From Gilliamella sp. Occ3-1 (lineage in GTDB: Bacteria; Pseudomonadota; Gammaproteobacteria; Enterobacterales; Orbaceae): a DNA stretch of 49,997 bases. The position numbers and the translations under genes are program-made. The stretch spans positions 1 through 49,997 of the forward strand of contig NZ_LZHQ01000003.1 of NCBI RefSeq assembly GCF_001690655.1, in the 5' to 3' direction. The notes under the pieces are model-generated. The model was not told the origin of the DNA. It searched no databases and saw only the letters and a list, made by a program, of their open reading frames with translations. The first letter of the stretch is position 1. Every line of letters begins with the position of its first letter. Below are positions 37,665-45,364 of the stretch, piece by piece.

Positions 37665-37943
37665 ATGAAAAAAGTTATTGTTGCATGTGGCAGCGGAGTA
37701 GCTACATCACAAACCGTCGCTAGTAAGGTTACTCGTTTACTAAAAGAACGTAACCTTGATGAGATAAAGGTGGAAGTAGTTGATCTTAAATCTGTTGATA
37801 CTCACATTAAAAATAGTGCTGCTTATATAGTGATAACTAAAATTGAAAAACAGTACCCTATTCCCGTCATCAATGGTATTGCATTTTTAACAGGGATAAA
37901 TATGGAATCAGAACTACAAAAAATTATCGATGCCTGTAAGTAG
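37665..37943 (+). CDS. PTS galactitol-type IIB subunit
   Basis: 92-residue phosphocarrier. The phospho-cysteine is C8 in MKKVIVACGSGVATSQTVAS, the GatB-type loop. AAGGAGG sits just before the ATG. It lies 9 nt after the IIA gene and 10 nt before the IIC start. It bridges IIA and the membrane channel. Related GatB-like IIB proteins serve galactitol, arabitol or other polyols and pentoses, and the substrate remains open. Confidence 0.9.
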   Translation: MKKVIVACGSGVATSQTVASKVTRLLKERNLDEIKVEVVDLKSVDTHIKNSAAYIVITKIEKQYPIPVINGIAFLTGINMESELQKIIDACK

Positions 37944-37953
37944 GAGTGCAGTT

Positions 37954-39339
37954 ATGGGGTTTCTAGAAACAATTATAAATTATATTTTGAACTTGGGCGC
38001 ACCAGTTTTTGTACCATTCATTATGCTAATTGCTGGTTTAATTGTGCGTATGAAATTTAGAGATAGCGCTTCCGCTGCTATTACTTTAGGTGTTGCATTT
38101 GTCGGTATGAGTATGTTGATTGGATTTATGGTTGGTGCTATTGGTTCAGCAGCGCAGACCATGATGGAACGAACTGGTATTGAACTTAGCATTGTTGATG
38201 GTGGCTGGACTACTATGGCAAATGTATCTTGGGCTTGGCCGTATGCTTTTCTTATGTTTCCTTTGCAAGTAGGAGTCAATATTTTAATGCTAGTCTTAAA
38301 AAAGACGGATACTTTTAACGCTGACTTATGGAATGTGTGGGGGAAAATTTTTACAGCTTTTATTGTTGTTGCTGTAACTACTCCAATTTTAGGTTCTGTT
38401 ATGGCTTTAGCTGTTGCTTTTATTATTACTACTTTGCAGATCATACTAGAACTTAATTCTGGTGATATTAATCAGCATCGAATCGAAAAACTAACCAGTA
38501 TTCCTAGTGTAACTTGTACTCATAGAATGTTGTTTTTCAGTGCAATTTATTATCCTTTTGATCTGTTACTACGGAAAATACCTATTTTAAATAAACCGAT
38601 GGATGCAGCAACATTACGCTCAAAGATTGGCGTATTTGCTGAAAATCATGTTATTGGATTTTTATTAGGTGTTACTTTTGGGATTATTGCTGGTTATGAT
38701 GTTGCAGCTATTTTAATGCTTGGGGTACAAGCTGCTACTGCTCTTATGTTATTTCCAATGATCTCTAAGTTATTTATGCAAGCACTATCGCCGATTTCTG
38801 AGGCGATTAGTGATTATATGAATAAACGTTTTGCTGGTCGCAAATTATTTGTTGGTTTAGATTGGCCATTTATGGGGGGGGCGAGCGAGATTTGGTTTAC
38901 AGTAATAGTTGCTATTCCTTTTACCTTAATTTGGGCTGTTATTTTACCTGGTAACAAAATTCTGCCTTTTGCTGGTATTATTAATGTTGCTCTTATTGTT
39001 CCTGCTTATATTCTAACTAAAGGAAACACATTGAGGATGGTAATTTTGGCCATTATTGGAGTGCCATTCTTTTTATTTATCGGAACTCAATTTGCACCGA
39101 TTATTACCAATTTGGGATTAATCACTAAAGCTATTGATATTCCATCTAATCAGTTAATTTCAAATAGTTCTATTGATGCACCTGTTTTTACCTATGCTTT
39201 TTCATTTATTTGGCAATGTTTGCAAGGTTATTTTGTGCCATTGATTTTTACTGTTTATTGGTGTGTGGGTTATTTCTTTTATGCACGTGAGCTACGAAAA
39301 GAAGTCATACAAGATGTAGCGAAAAAAAATAATGAATAA
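37954..39339 (+). CDS. PTS galactitol-type IIC (GatC-like)
   Basis: Membrane channel of 461 aa with about ten hydrophobic segments: GFLETIINYILNLGAPVFVP opens the protein, followed by GGWTTMANVSWAWPYAFLMF, HVIGFLLGVTFGIIAGYDVA and FVGLDWPFMGGASEIWF, all GatC-family features. The frame opens at 37930, inside the IIB gene, but AGGAG is 7 nt before the ATG at 37954. It is followed by a PRD regulator 93 nt downstream. A run of eight G bases (38874-38881 region) is a place where read errors could arise, but the frame stays open. Confidence 0.9.
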   Translation: MGFLETIINYILNLGAPVFVPFIMLIAGLIVRMKFRDSASAAITLGVAFVGMSMLIGFMVGAIGSAAQTMMERTGIELSIVDGGWTTMANVSWAWPYAFLMFPLQVGVNILMLVLKKTDTFNADLWNVWGKIFTAFIVVAVTTPILGSVMALAVAFIITTLQIILELNSGDINQHRIEKLTSIPSVTCTHRMLFFSAIYYPFDLLLRKIPILNKPMDAATLRSKIGVFAENHVIGFLLGVTFGIIAGYDVAAILMLGVQAATALMLFPMISKLFMQALSPISEAISDYMNKRFAGRKLFVGLDWPFMGGASEIWFTVIVAIPFTLIWAVILPGNKILPFAGIINVALIVPAYILTKGNTLRMVILAIIGVPFFLFIGTQFAPIITNLGLITKAIDIPSNQLISNSSIDAPVFTYAFSFIWQCLQGYFVPLIFTVYWCVGYFFYARELRKEVIQDVAKKNNE

Positions 39340-39432
39340 ATGAAAGTTAAAGTATTCGTTGAACATAATTTGCAGTAAATCTGATAGTAATGTTAATTAC
39401 CATCAGGCAACGAACGATAAGGTAATTATTAT

Positions 39433-41496
39433 ATGGTTGTCGATAAGCGAATTCATGCTGTATTAAAAGCATTAATTCATAATCCAAACATTAGTGGAGT
39501 TGAACTTCAATCTGAATTTGGGCTAACCCGCAAACAGCTTAGTTACACCGTTAAGAAAATTAATGATTTTCTTGAATCATCTAATTTTGGGTTAATTAGA
39601 CGATTTAAGACTGGTAAATTTAGTGTTCCAAAATTAGTGATCGAAACATTTAGGGATGAACCAGTATCTCTTGCTATTGGACGTTATATTTATTCAGAAG
39701 ATGAACGTATTCATTTGCTTCTGTTTTTTTTGTTAATTAGAACAGGAAGGTTGTCATTAATACATCTTTCTTCGTCTCTTACTGTCAGCCAAAATACAGT
39801 TATAAATGATATTAAAAAAGTACAAGCAATGATTGTTCAATATCATTTACAAATCAGCTATGACCGTGAGAATGGATATCGTATCATCGGTGATGAAATC
39901 GACAAACGTTATTTGTTACTAAAATTGATTCGTAGAATTATCAGTATGCCAATAGCTGATAAAATTTTTAGAGAAAATGAGATTATTACTCAAGGGCATT
40001 TAGAACAAGTAGGACAGGTTTTTAGTGAAATAGAAAGAAAATTGAAAATTGTTTTTACTGATGAGCAGTTGCAAGAGTTGACTTATTTTATTTGTTTTAT
40101 ACTACAGCGAATAGAAACAGATAAAAAAATTAAACGTTTACCTGAAAATTATGCTGAAGCTGCCAATAGTCGAGATTTTCAATTATTGAAAAAGTTGATC
40201 AAAAAATTCGGTATTACAGATATTAATGAACAAATTTTTTTAATGGTATTAGTTCAAAGTTCCAATATACAAACAATATCTGATAAATATTTTCATTTAG
40301 ATGCGGTATTGTTAGAAAGTGTCGTTGATGTTATTAATAATTTTGAACGGATCAGTTGTATAGCTTTTCAAGATAAAAGCGAACTGATTGAACGTATATA
40401 TCAGCATTGGAAACCAGCTTATTATCGTATTCGTTATCATATTAACAATATTGATAGTGTATATGGCATCGTATTACAAGAGTTTGGTCATTTACATGAA
40501 ATGGTTCGAAAAGCGATTTGTCCTTTTGAAAAAATTTTACATTGTAATATGCCAGATGAAGAGGCCGCTTTTATTACTGTATTATTTGGTGGTTGGTTAA
40601 CTCGAGAAGGTTTGATCAATCAAATTAAAACTAAAAAGATAGCTATTTTTGTTTGTGAAAATAGTGCAACTGTTTCAACTTATCTTTATTTAACTTTACA
40701 AGTGTTACTCCCGGAATTACATTTTTCTGATGTTATGTCTAAACGTGAGTTTGAAAAATATAATCACTATTACGATATTGTTTTTTCTACCTCATATTTA
40801 TCTACCGATAAATTGTTATTTATTGTCAATCCTTTACTTAATAATTCCCATAAAAATGCTTTTCGAAATCAAGTGATTGGTGCTTTACAAGGTATTGATC
40901 AGAGCATAATTCAAGTAGAAGAACTTATGTTAATTATTGAAAAATACACCAATATCAAAGATCAAAAAGCCTTACAAAAGGAATTAACTGCATATCTTTA
41001 TAACGATGAAGTGAATGATAACCCAGTACGAATAGCACAACAGGAAGTTCCCTCATTAGCCGATTTAATGCAAAAAGAACATATCAATATTACAGAAAAG
41101 GTTGATATAACATGGCAAGAGGCATTGGCATTGGCTGCTCAGCCACTATTAAATAACCAATCCATAGAAAGTTATTATCTTGAAAGAATGGTTAATAAAA
41201 TCCAATTTGAACAACCTTATATTATGTTGGTTAATGGCTTAATTATTGCTCATGCTGGTATTGATGATGGTGTGAATAAAGTTTCTATGTCTCTACTTAA
41301 ATTATCTGAAAAAATCAATATTTGTGGTTATATGAAGGCTGATTTAATTGTTGTTTTAGCAACAAATAATCCACAAAAACATCTTAAAGCACTTGCCCAA
41401 TTAAACGAATTATTAGAATTAAATGAAGGCGCAACTCGCATACGAAATGCCAAAAATAGCAATGAAATCTGGGAATTATTTACCAATTATCAATGA
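39433..41496 (+). CDS. PRD-domain transcriptional regulator (MtlR/BglG-like activator)
   Basis: PTS-controlled regulator of 687 aa. Domains in order: N-terminal winged HTH (about 1-60), second Mga-like HTH with LTVSQNTVINDIKKVQ (about 110-150), two PRDs (about 190-300 and 300-400), a GatB-like EIIB domain (about 408-500, VCENSATVST), and a C-terminal EIIA_2 domain with H607 in LIIAHAGIDDGVNKV. PRD2 keeps FGHLHEMV with a histidine, whereas the first PRD1 motif reads LTYFICFILQRI, with no histidine where it usually lies. It would activate the neighbouring operon when phosphorylation by the PTS allows. It overlaps no gene and is followed 28 nt later by the aldolase gene. Confidence 0.88.
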   Translation: MVVDKRIHAVLKALIHNPNISGVELQSEFGLTRKQLSYTVKKINDFLESSNFGLIRRFKTGKFSVPKLVIETFRDEPVSLAIGRYIYSEDERIHLLLFFLLIRTGRLSLIHLSSSLTVSQNTVINDIKKVQAMIVQYHLQISYDRENGYRIIGDEIDKRYLLLKLIRRIISMPIADKIFRENEIITQGHLEQVGQVFSEIERKLKIVFTDEQLQELTYFICFILQRIETDKKIKRLPENYAEAANSRDFQLLKKLIKKFGITDINEQIFLMVLVQSSNIQTISDKYFHLDAVLLESVVDVINNFERISCIAFQDKSELIERIYQHWKPAYYRIRYHINNIDSVYGIVLQEFGHLHEMVRKAICPFEKILHCNMPDEEAAFITVLFGGWLTREGLINQIKTKKIAIFVCENSATVSTYLYLTLQVLLPELHFSDVMSKREFEKYNHYYDIVFSTSYLSTDKLLFIVNPLLNNSHKNAFRNQVIGALQGIDQSIIQVEELMLIIEKYTNIKDQKALQKELTAYLYNDEVNDNPVRIAQQEVPSLADLMQKEHINITEKVDITWQEALALAAQPLLNNQSIESYYLERMVNKIQFEQPYIMLVNGLIIAHAGIDDGVNKVSMSLLKLSEKINICGYMKADLIVVLATNNPQKHLKALAQLNELLELNEGATRIRNAKNSNEIWELFTNYQ

Positions 41497-41524
41497 AATA
41501 TTTTGTCAAAATAGGAGTTATAAA

Positions 41525-42193
41525 ATGTTAGAAACACAAAAACAATACGTGGTCGATATGGCTAAAAAATCTAGTGAGTGGGGATTGTGTAAACATAAAG
41601 CCGGTAATTCTAGTGTTCGTGATAAAGAAACAGGGTATGTACTTGTTACGCCAACAACAATTGATAAAAAATTGTTAACAATTCGGGATATAGTTGTAAT
41701 GGATCTTGATGCAAATGTTATTGAAGCTGATTCTGGATTGAGACCAACGAGTGAATGTTTAATGCATCTTGAGATTTATAAAGCTCGCCCAGATATTTTT
41801 GCTATTTCGCATACTCATTCTATTTTTGCAACTTCATTTGCTGTATTAGCTAGACCTATTCCCGCTGTTGTTTATGAATGTGCAATTCTTAATTTAAAAG
41901 ATAGTGTTATTCCTGTTGCACCCTATGGAAGACCAGGAACTCCAGATCTTTCAAATAGCGTTATAGGATCCATAAAAAGAGCTGATGCGATTCTGATGGA
42001 AAAACATGGTGCTATTGCTGTAGATAAAGACCCTTATGAAGCTGTATTAAAAGCCGCTTATATTGAAGAAATGGCTGAAATTTACTATCACTCTCTGCTT
42101 ATTAATGGAGGCAAAGATCCCGGAGGATTCTCTTCAGAGGAGTTACAAAGCTGGGCGTATCCTTCGCAAATTAAGTTTAAAAATAATTTTTAG
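41525..42193 (+). CDS. Class II aldolase/adducin protein (FucA/RhaD/AraD type)
   Basis: Zinc aldolase or epimerase of 222 aa. Substrate motifs are KAGNSSVRD, PTSECLMHLEIY and AISHTHSIFAT. The zinc ligands are H96, H98 and H161 (MEKHGAIAV), and the catalytic glutamate E77, at the positions of FucA (E73, H92, H94, H155). Thus it is likely a true aldolase that splits a sugar phosphate into dihydroxyacetone phosphate and an aldehyde, though L-ribulose-5-phosphate epimerases share the fold. The frame opens at 41423 inside the regulator, but AGGAG is 7 nt before the ATG at 41525. It is the last gene of the PTS operon and meets dhaL across a terminator. Confidence 0.88.
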   Translation: MLETQKQYVVDMAKKSSEWGLCKHKAGNSSVRDKETGYVLVTPTTIDKKLLTIRDIVVMDLDANVIEADSGLRPTSECLMHLEIYKARPDIFAISHTHSIFATSFAVLARPIPAVVYECAILNLKDSVIPVAPYGRPGTPDLSNSVIGSIKRADAILMEKHGAIAVDKDPYEAVLKAAYIEEMAEIYYHSLLINGGKDPGGFSSEELQSWAYPSQIKFKNNF

Positions 42194-42330
42194 TCTATTA
42201 ATTTTAATGCGTTAATTGAAAAACAGTGAGTAACGAAAGGTTTTTATTTTAAATGTGCTAGAAGTTGTTTGAGTTATTAGGCATTTTTAATATTATTTGT
42301 AAATTTATTTTATCTATATCTTTATAATAA

Positions 42331-42361
42331 ATCCGCCAATATCATCGGCGGATCTTTTTTT
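42331..42361. terminator. Bidirectional terminator between aldolase and dhaL
   Basis: ATCCGCC (42331-42337) pairs with GGCGGAT (42347-42353) around a 9-nt loop, followed by CTTTTTTT on the plus strand; on the minus strand TTATTATAAA follows. It separates the two converging operons. Confidence 0.78.
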
Positions 42362-42989
42362 ATTGGGTTTGAATATATTCATTCATGAATTTCAAAATAT
42401 ACGCCATTGAAACCGAACCAGGATCCATATGACCAATTGCTCGTTCACCTAAATTTTTAGCTCGACCAAATACAGCGATCATTTGTTTCGTTTTTTCTGC
42501 GCCTTCCATAGCTGATTGTGCTATTTTAGGTAGTGCATCATTTAACTTCAAAGTAGTTAATAGACTTGCTGTTGTTGCACTAGCGGCTAAGGCATCAACC
42601 ATGGTCTTATCTCCAGGTTTAGCGTTGCCACGTTGATAAACAGCCTGCCAACCTTCATTAAGTAGTTTTGATAGTGCATTGGAATCAAATACTGTGATTC
42701 CAGTAATACTTTTTCCTCCCGCTCTAAATAAAGTACCAAAAATTGCCCCTGAGGCTCCGCCCATACTTGTCATTAATTTTGTGCCAATTTGGATAAAAAA
42801 ATCACCTATATTAGTTGGTTGAAATTTTTCATCTTGTAGTAACGCAATGATCGCAGCGAATCCACGTTTCACACCGATGCCATGGTCACCATCTCCCACA
42901 ATTTGATCTAAAGATGTTAATGTTGGCTCACTTTCAACCATTTTTTCGGCAGTGAATAACATCATTTTGCGAATTTGTGATAAATTCAT
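42360..42989 (-). CDS. dhaL: Dihydroxyacetone kinase subunit DhaL
   Basis: Nucleotide-binding subunit of a split dihydroxyacetone-type kinase (DAK2 domain), 209 aa. The metal/ADP-binding aspartates D28, D33 and D35 lie in LDQIVGDGDHG, matching D30, D35 and D37 of E. coli DhaL. GGASGAIFGTLFRAGGKS is the second loop, and KPGDKTMVDALA and HMDPGSVSMAYIL follow. It starts 1 nt after the dhaK stop with GGAG 8 nt upstream, so translation is coupled. No dhaM phosphocarrier gene is seen next to it. Confidence 0.92.
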   Translation of the reverse strand: MNLSQIRKMMLFTAEKMVESEPTLTSLDQIVGDGDHGIGVKRGFAAIIALLQDEKFQPTNIGDFFIQIGTKLMTSMGGASGAIFGTLFRAGGKSITGITVFDSNALSKLLNEGWQAVYQRGNAKPGDKTMVDALAASATTASLLTTLKLNDALPKIAQSAMEGAEKTKQMIAVFGRAKNLGERAIGHMDPGSVSMAYILKFMNEYIQTQ

Positions 42990-42990
42990 T

Positions 42991-43995
42991 TTATTTTCTC
43001 CATCCTAGTGTTTTGCAAGGTAAATCATAAAGATGTTGAAGTTCTTCATCTAACTTCATTAAGGTAATTGAAAAGCCCGACATTTCAAGCGACGTACAAA
43101 AATGACCAACAACAACATCGTGGCTGATTATGCCTCGATTATCAAGTTCAATACCTACTTTACGTGTTATGACGAACAGCTCGGTATTACTAAGTGCGCC
43201 CAAATTGTTAATTAGTACACACACTCGGTCGCCTTTTTTAAAAGGTAAATCATCACAGAGGTGGTTTATCATATCTTTAACAACCTCATCAGATGATGTT
43301 ATCTCTTGCCGGCGTAATCCCGCTTCACCATGGATACCGATACCAATTTCAATTTCGTTATCTTTTAACTCAAAATTGAATTTACTGGACTGAGGTAATG
43401 CGCATCCATCTAGGGCTACCCCTATAGTACGAACATTATTGTTAGCTTTTGATACTACTTGATGAAGACTTTCTAGATCGTATTTTTCAAATTGTGCCGC
43501 AGCACCAGCAATTTTGAATAAAAACATAATACCCGCTACACCTCGACGATCGGAAATCTTTGATAATGGCGCTGAAGCAATATCATCAGTAGCACGAATT
43601 GTTTTAGTAATAATATTGTTTTCAGCCAGTATTTCAGCTGAAATATCAAAATTCATTCCATCTCCAGAATAGTTGCCATATAAAAATAGTACACCTTTTC
43701 CTTTTTCTATAGTTTTGGTTACTTCAATGATTTGATCTGGTGATGGGGATGTGAAAACTTCACCAACAGCACAGCCATCAATACCGCCTTTACCGATGAA
43801 TCCAGCGAAGGTTGGTTCATGCCCACTGCCACCGCCCGAGACAATAACAACTTGATCGCTTGCAATATGGTTGCCGTAAACGGCACAATGATCTGAAATT
43901 GCAGTTAATTTTCCTTGATAGGCATAAATTAACCCTTGCATAACTTCTTGTCTTACATTATTTGGATCATTAAGTAGTTTTTTTGGTTTGCGCAT
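42991..43995 (-). CDS. dhaK: Dihydroxyacetone kinase subunit DhaK
   Basis: Substrate-binding subunit (DAK1 domain) of a dihydroxyacetone-type kinase, 334 aa. The histidine that binds the ketone covalently is H222 in GIGIHGEAG (H218 in E. coli). Other motifs are GGGSGHEPTFAGFIGKGGID, AVGEVFTSPSPDQI, NYSGDGMNFDISAE, GVALDGCALPQSS, NNLGALSNTELFVI and KLDEELQHLYDLPCKTLGWR. AAGGA precedes the ATG at 43995. DhaK and DhaL phosphorylate dihydroxyacetone in E. coli, but relatives act on erythrulose or other ketoses, so the substrate here is open. The pair converges on the aldolase operon. Confidence 0.93.
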   Translation of the reverse strand: MRKPKKLLNDPNNVRQEVMQGLIYAYQGKLTAISDHCAVYGNHIASDQVVIVSGGGSGHEPTFAGFIGKGGIDGCAVGEVFTSPSPDQIIEVTKTIEKGKGVLFLYGNYSGDGMNFDISAEILAENNIITKTIRATDDIASAPLSKISDRRGVAGIMFLFKIAGAAAQFEKYDLESLHQVVSKANNNVRTIGVALDGCALPQSSKFNFELKDNEIEIGIGIHGEAGLRRQEITSSDEVVKDMINHLCDDLPFKKGDRVCVLINNLGALSNTELFVITRKVGIELDNRGIISHDVVVGHFCTSLEMSGFSITLMKLDEELQHLYDLPCKTLGWRK

Positions 43996-44099
43996 TCATT
44001 TTTTCCTTTTAAGTAATCATAGTTAACAATGTTTATTGTAGGAAAAATTAATAATTTGAACGAATACAATTAATGACAAATAATATCCTACCGATTGCT

Positions 44100-44115
44100 C
44101 ATCATCGGGATGATG
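44100..44115. promoter_or_regulatory. Palindrome in the dhaK-tcdA divergent region
   Basis: CATCATC (44100-44106), GG, GATGATG (44109-44115): 7-bp inverted repeat about 105 nt before dhaK. A possible dhaK promoter follows on the minus strand (TTGTCA at 44074-44079, then AATTAT after 17 nt). It may be an activator site; the protein is unknown. Confidence 0.35.
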
Positions 44116-44282
44116 TAGTTGACCTTTATAAAAGTTATGAATTTGGTTTTTTATTCGTGAAAGGTATAATATCTCTAATACTTATTGATAAGTTCTTTAT
44201 ATAAAAAATATTACAGTTATAATTTGTAAAAAAGTTTCAGGAGAGTAGTTGTTTTAGTATAAAACACTATTATTAATTATTG

Positions 44283-45077
44283 ATGAATAAAGAATCTTAC
44301 TTTCAACGTTTTAGCGGTATAGCTAGGCTTTATGGTCAGTCGGCTTTGCAATGTTTTTCGCAAGCGCATATTTGTGTAATTGGTATTGGTGGTGTAGGCT
44401 CTTGGATTGCTGAATCGCTAGCGCGTAGCGGTATTGGTCAAATTACTTTAATTGATATGGATGATGTTTGTGTAACAAATACAAATCGCCAAATTCATGC
44501 GTTAAAATCCAATATTGGCAAAGCTAAAACATCAGTTATGGCTGAACGTATTTTACAAATTAATCCTGAATGTATCGTAAATGAAATTGATGATTTTATT
44601 AATGCGAGTAATGTTGGCAAATATTTAGGAACAAAGCAATCCCACCGTTATCACTATATTATTGAAGCAATTGATAGTGTATACGATAAAGCGGCTGTGC
44701 TTGCATATTGTAAGCGACAAAAATTGAAAGTGATTACCATTGGTGGAGCTGGTGGGCAAAAAGATCCAACCCAAATTAAAATTTCAGATTTAGCAAAGAC
44801 AATTCAAGATCCATTGGTAGCGAAGTTACGAGAGAAACTAAAGCATAATTATAAATTAAATAAAGATAGTAAAGGTAAATACGGCATTCCTTGTGTATTT
44901 TCGACTGAGCAATTAACGTATCCTTCTAAAAATGGACAAGTATGCTTAACAAAAAGTGAAGCAGATGGTCCTAAAAAAATGGATTGTGAGTCAGGGTTTG
45001 GCGCAATTACAACAGTTACAGCCACCTTTGGTTTTGTGGCGGTTAGTTATGTGCTAAATAAATTGTGTAACACATAA
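44283..45077 (+). CDS. tcdA: tRNA threonylcarbamoyladenosine dehydratase TcdA
   Basis: E1/ThiF-like enzyme that cyclises t6A37 of ANN-reading tRNAs to ct6A using ATP, with CsdA/CsdE as sulfur partners in E. coli. GIGGVGSW is at residues 34-41, followed by TLIDMDDVCVTNTNRQIHAL, RILQINPEC, and GGAGGQKDPTQIKISDLAKT; the conserved cysteines occur in IPCVFSTEQL and GPKKMDCESGFGA. Length is about 264 aa against 268. TTG 44280 and ATG 44283 are adjacent; I use the ATG. No good ribosome site is visible. tRNA-Thr genes, which carry this modification, lie 3 kb downstream. Confidence 0.94.
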   Translation: MNKESYFQRFSGIARLYGQSALQCFSQAHICVIGIGGVGSWIAESLARSGIGQITLIDMDDVCVTNTNRQIHALKSNIGKAKTSVMAERILQINPECIVNEIDDFINASNVGKYLGTKQSHRYHYIIEAIDSVYDKAAVLAYCKRQKLKVITIGGAGGQKDPTQIKISDLAKTIQDPLVAKLREKLKHNYKLNKDSKGKYGIPCVFSTEQLTYPSKNGQVCLTKSEADGPKKMDCESGFGAITTVTATFGFVAVSYVLNKLCNT

Positions 45078-45124
45078 TTTTTAAAACTAGTCCTTTTTCT
45101 TCCATAATAAATTCCATTAATAAT

Positions 45125-45156
45125 AACCACTTTTGAGTGAAAGTGGTTGTCTTTTA
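45125..45156 (+). terminator. Terminator after tcdA
   Basis: AACCACTTT (45125-45133) pairs with AAAGTGGTT (45140-45148) around a 6-nt loop, followed by GTCTTTTAT, 48 nt past the tcdA stop. Confidence 0.78.
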
Positions 45157-45364
45157 TATCTATTTCTTTTTTAGTGATTAAATACATAAAAAATTATTTA
45201 CTTTTCGTAACATGCTTTTTTTTATTCAATATATTATTGTATAAAGTAAAAATCTGATTTACGATAACGTCAATTTCGTTTTGTCATTATGCTTAAGCAT
45301 TAAATAGTTTCAAGGAAGACGCCAAACGGATCCCGATTTATTTTTTAATTTCAAGGAGAAATCT

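Noticed and set aside
37980..38444. 154-codon open frame antisense to the gat-type IIC gene
   Set aside because: Same reason: low-complexity Lys/Thr/Ile composition, no start signal and full overlap with a clear membrane protein gene.
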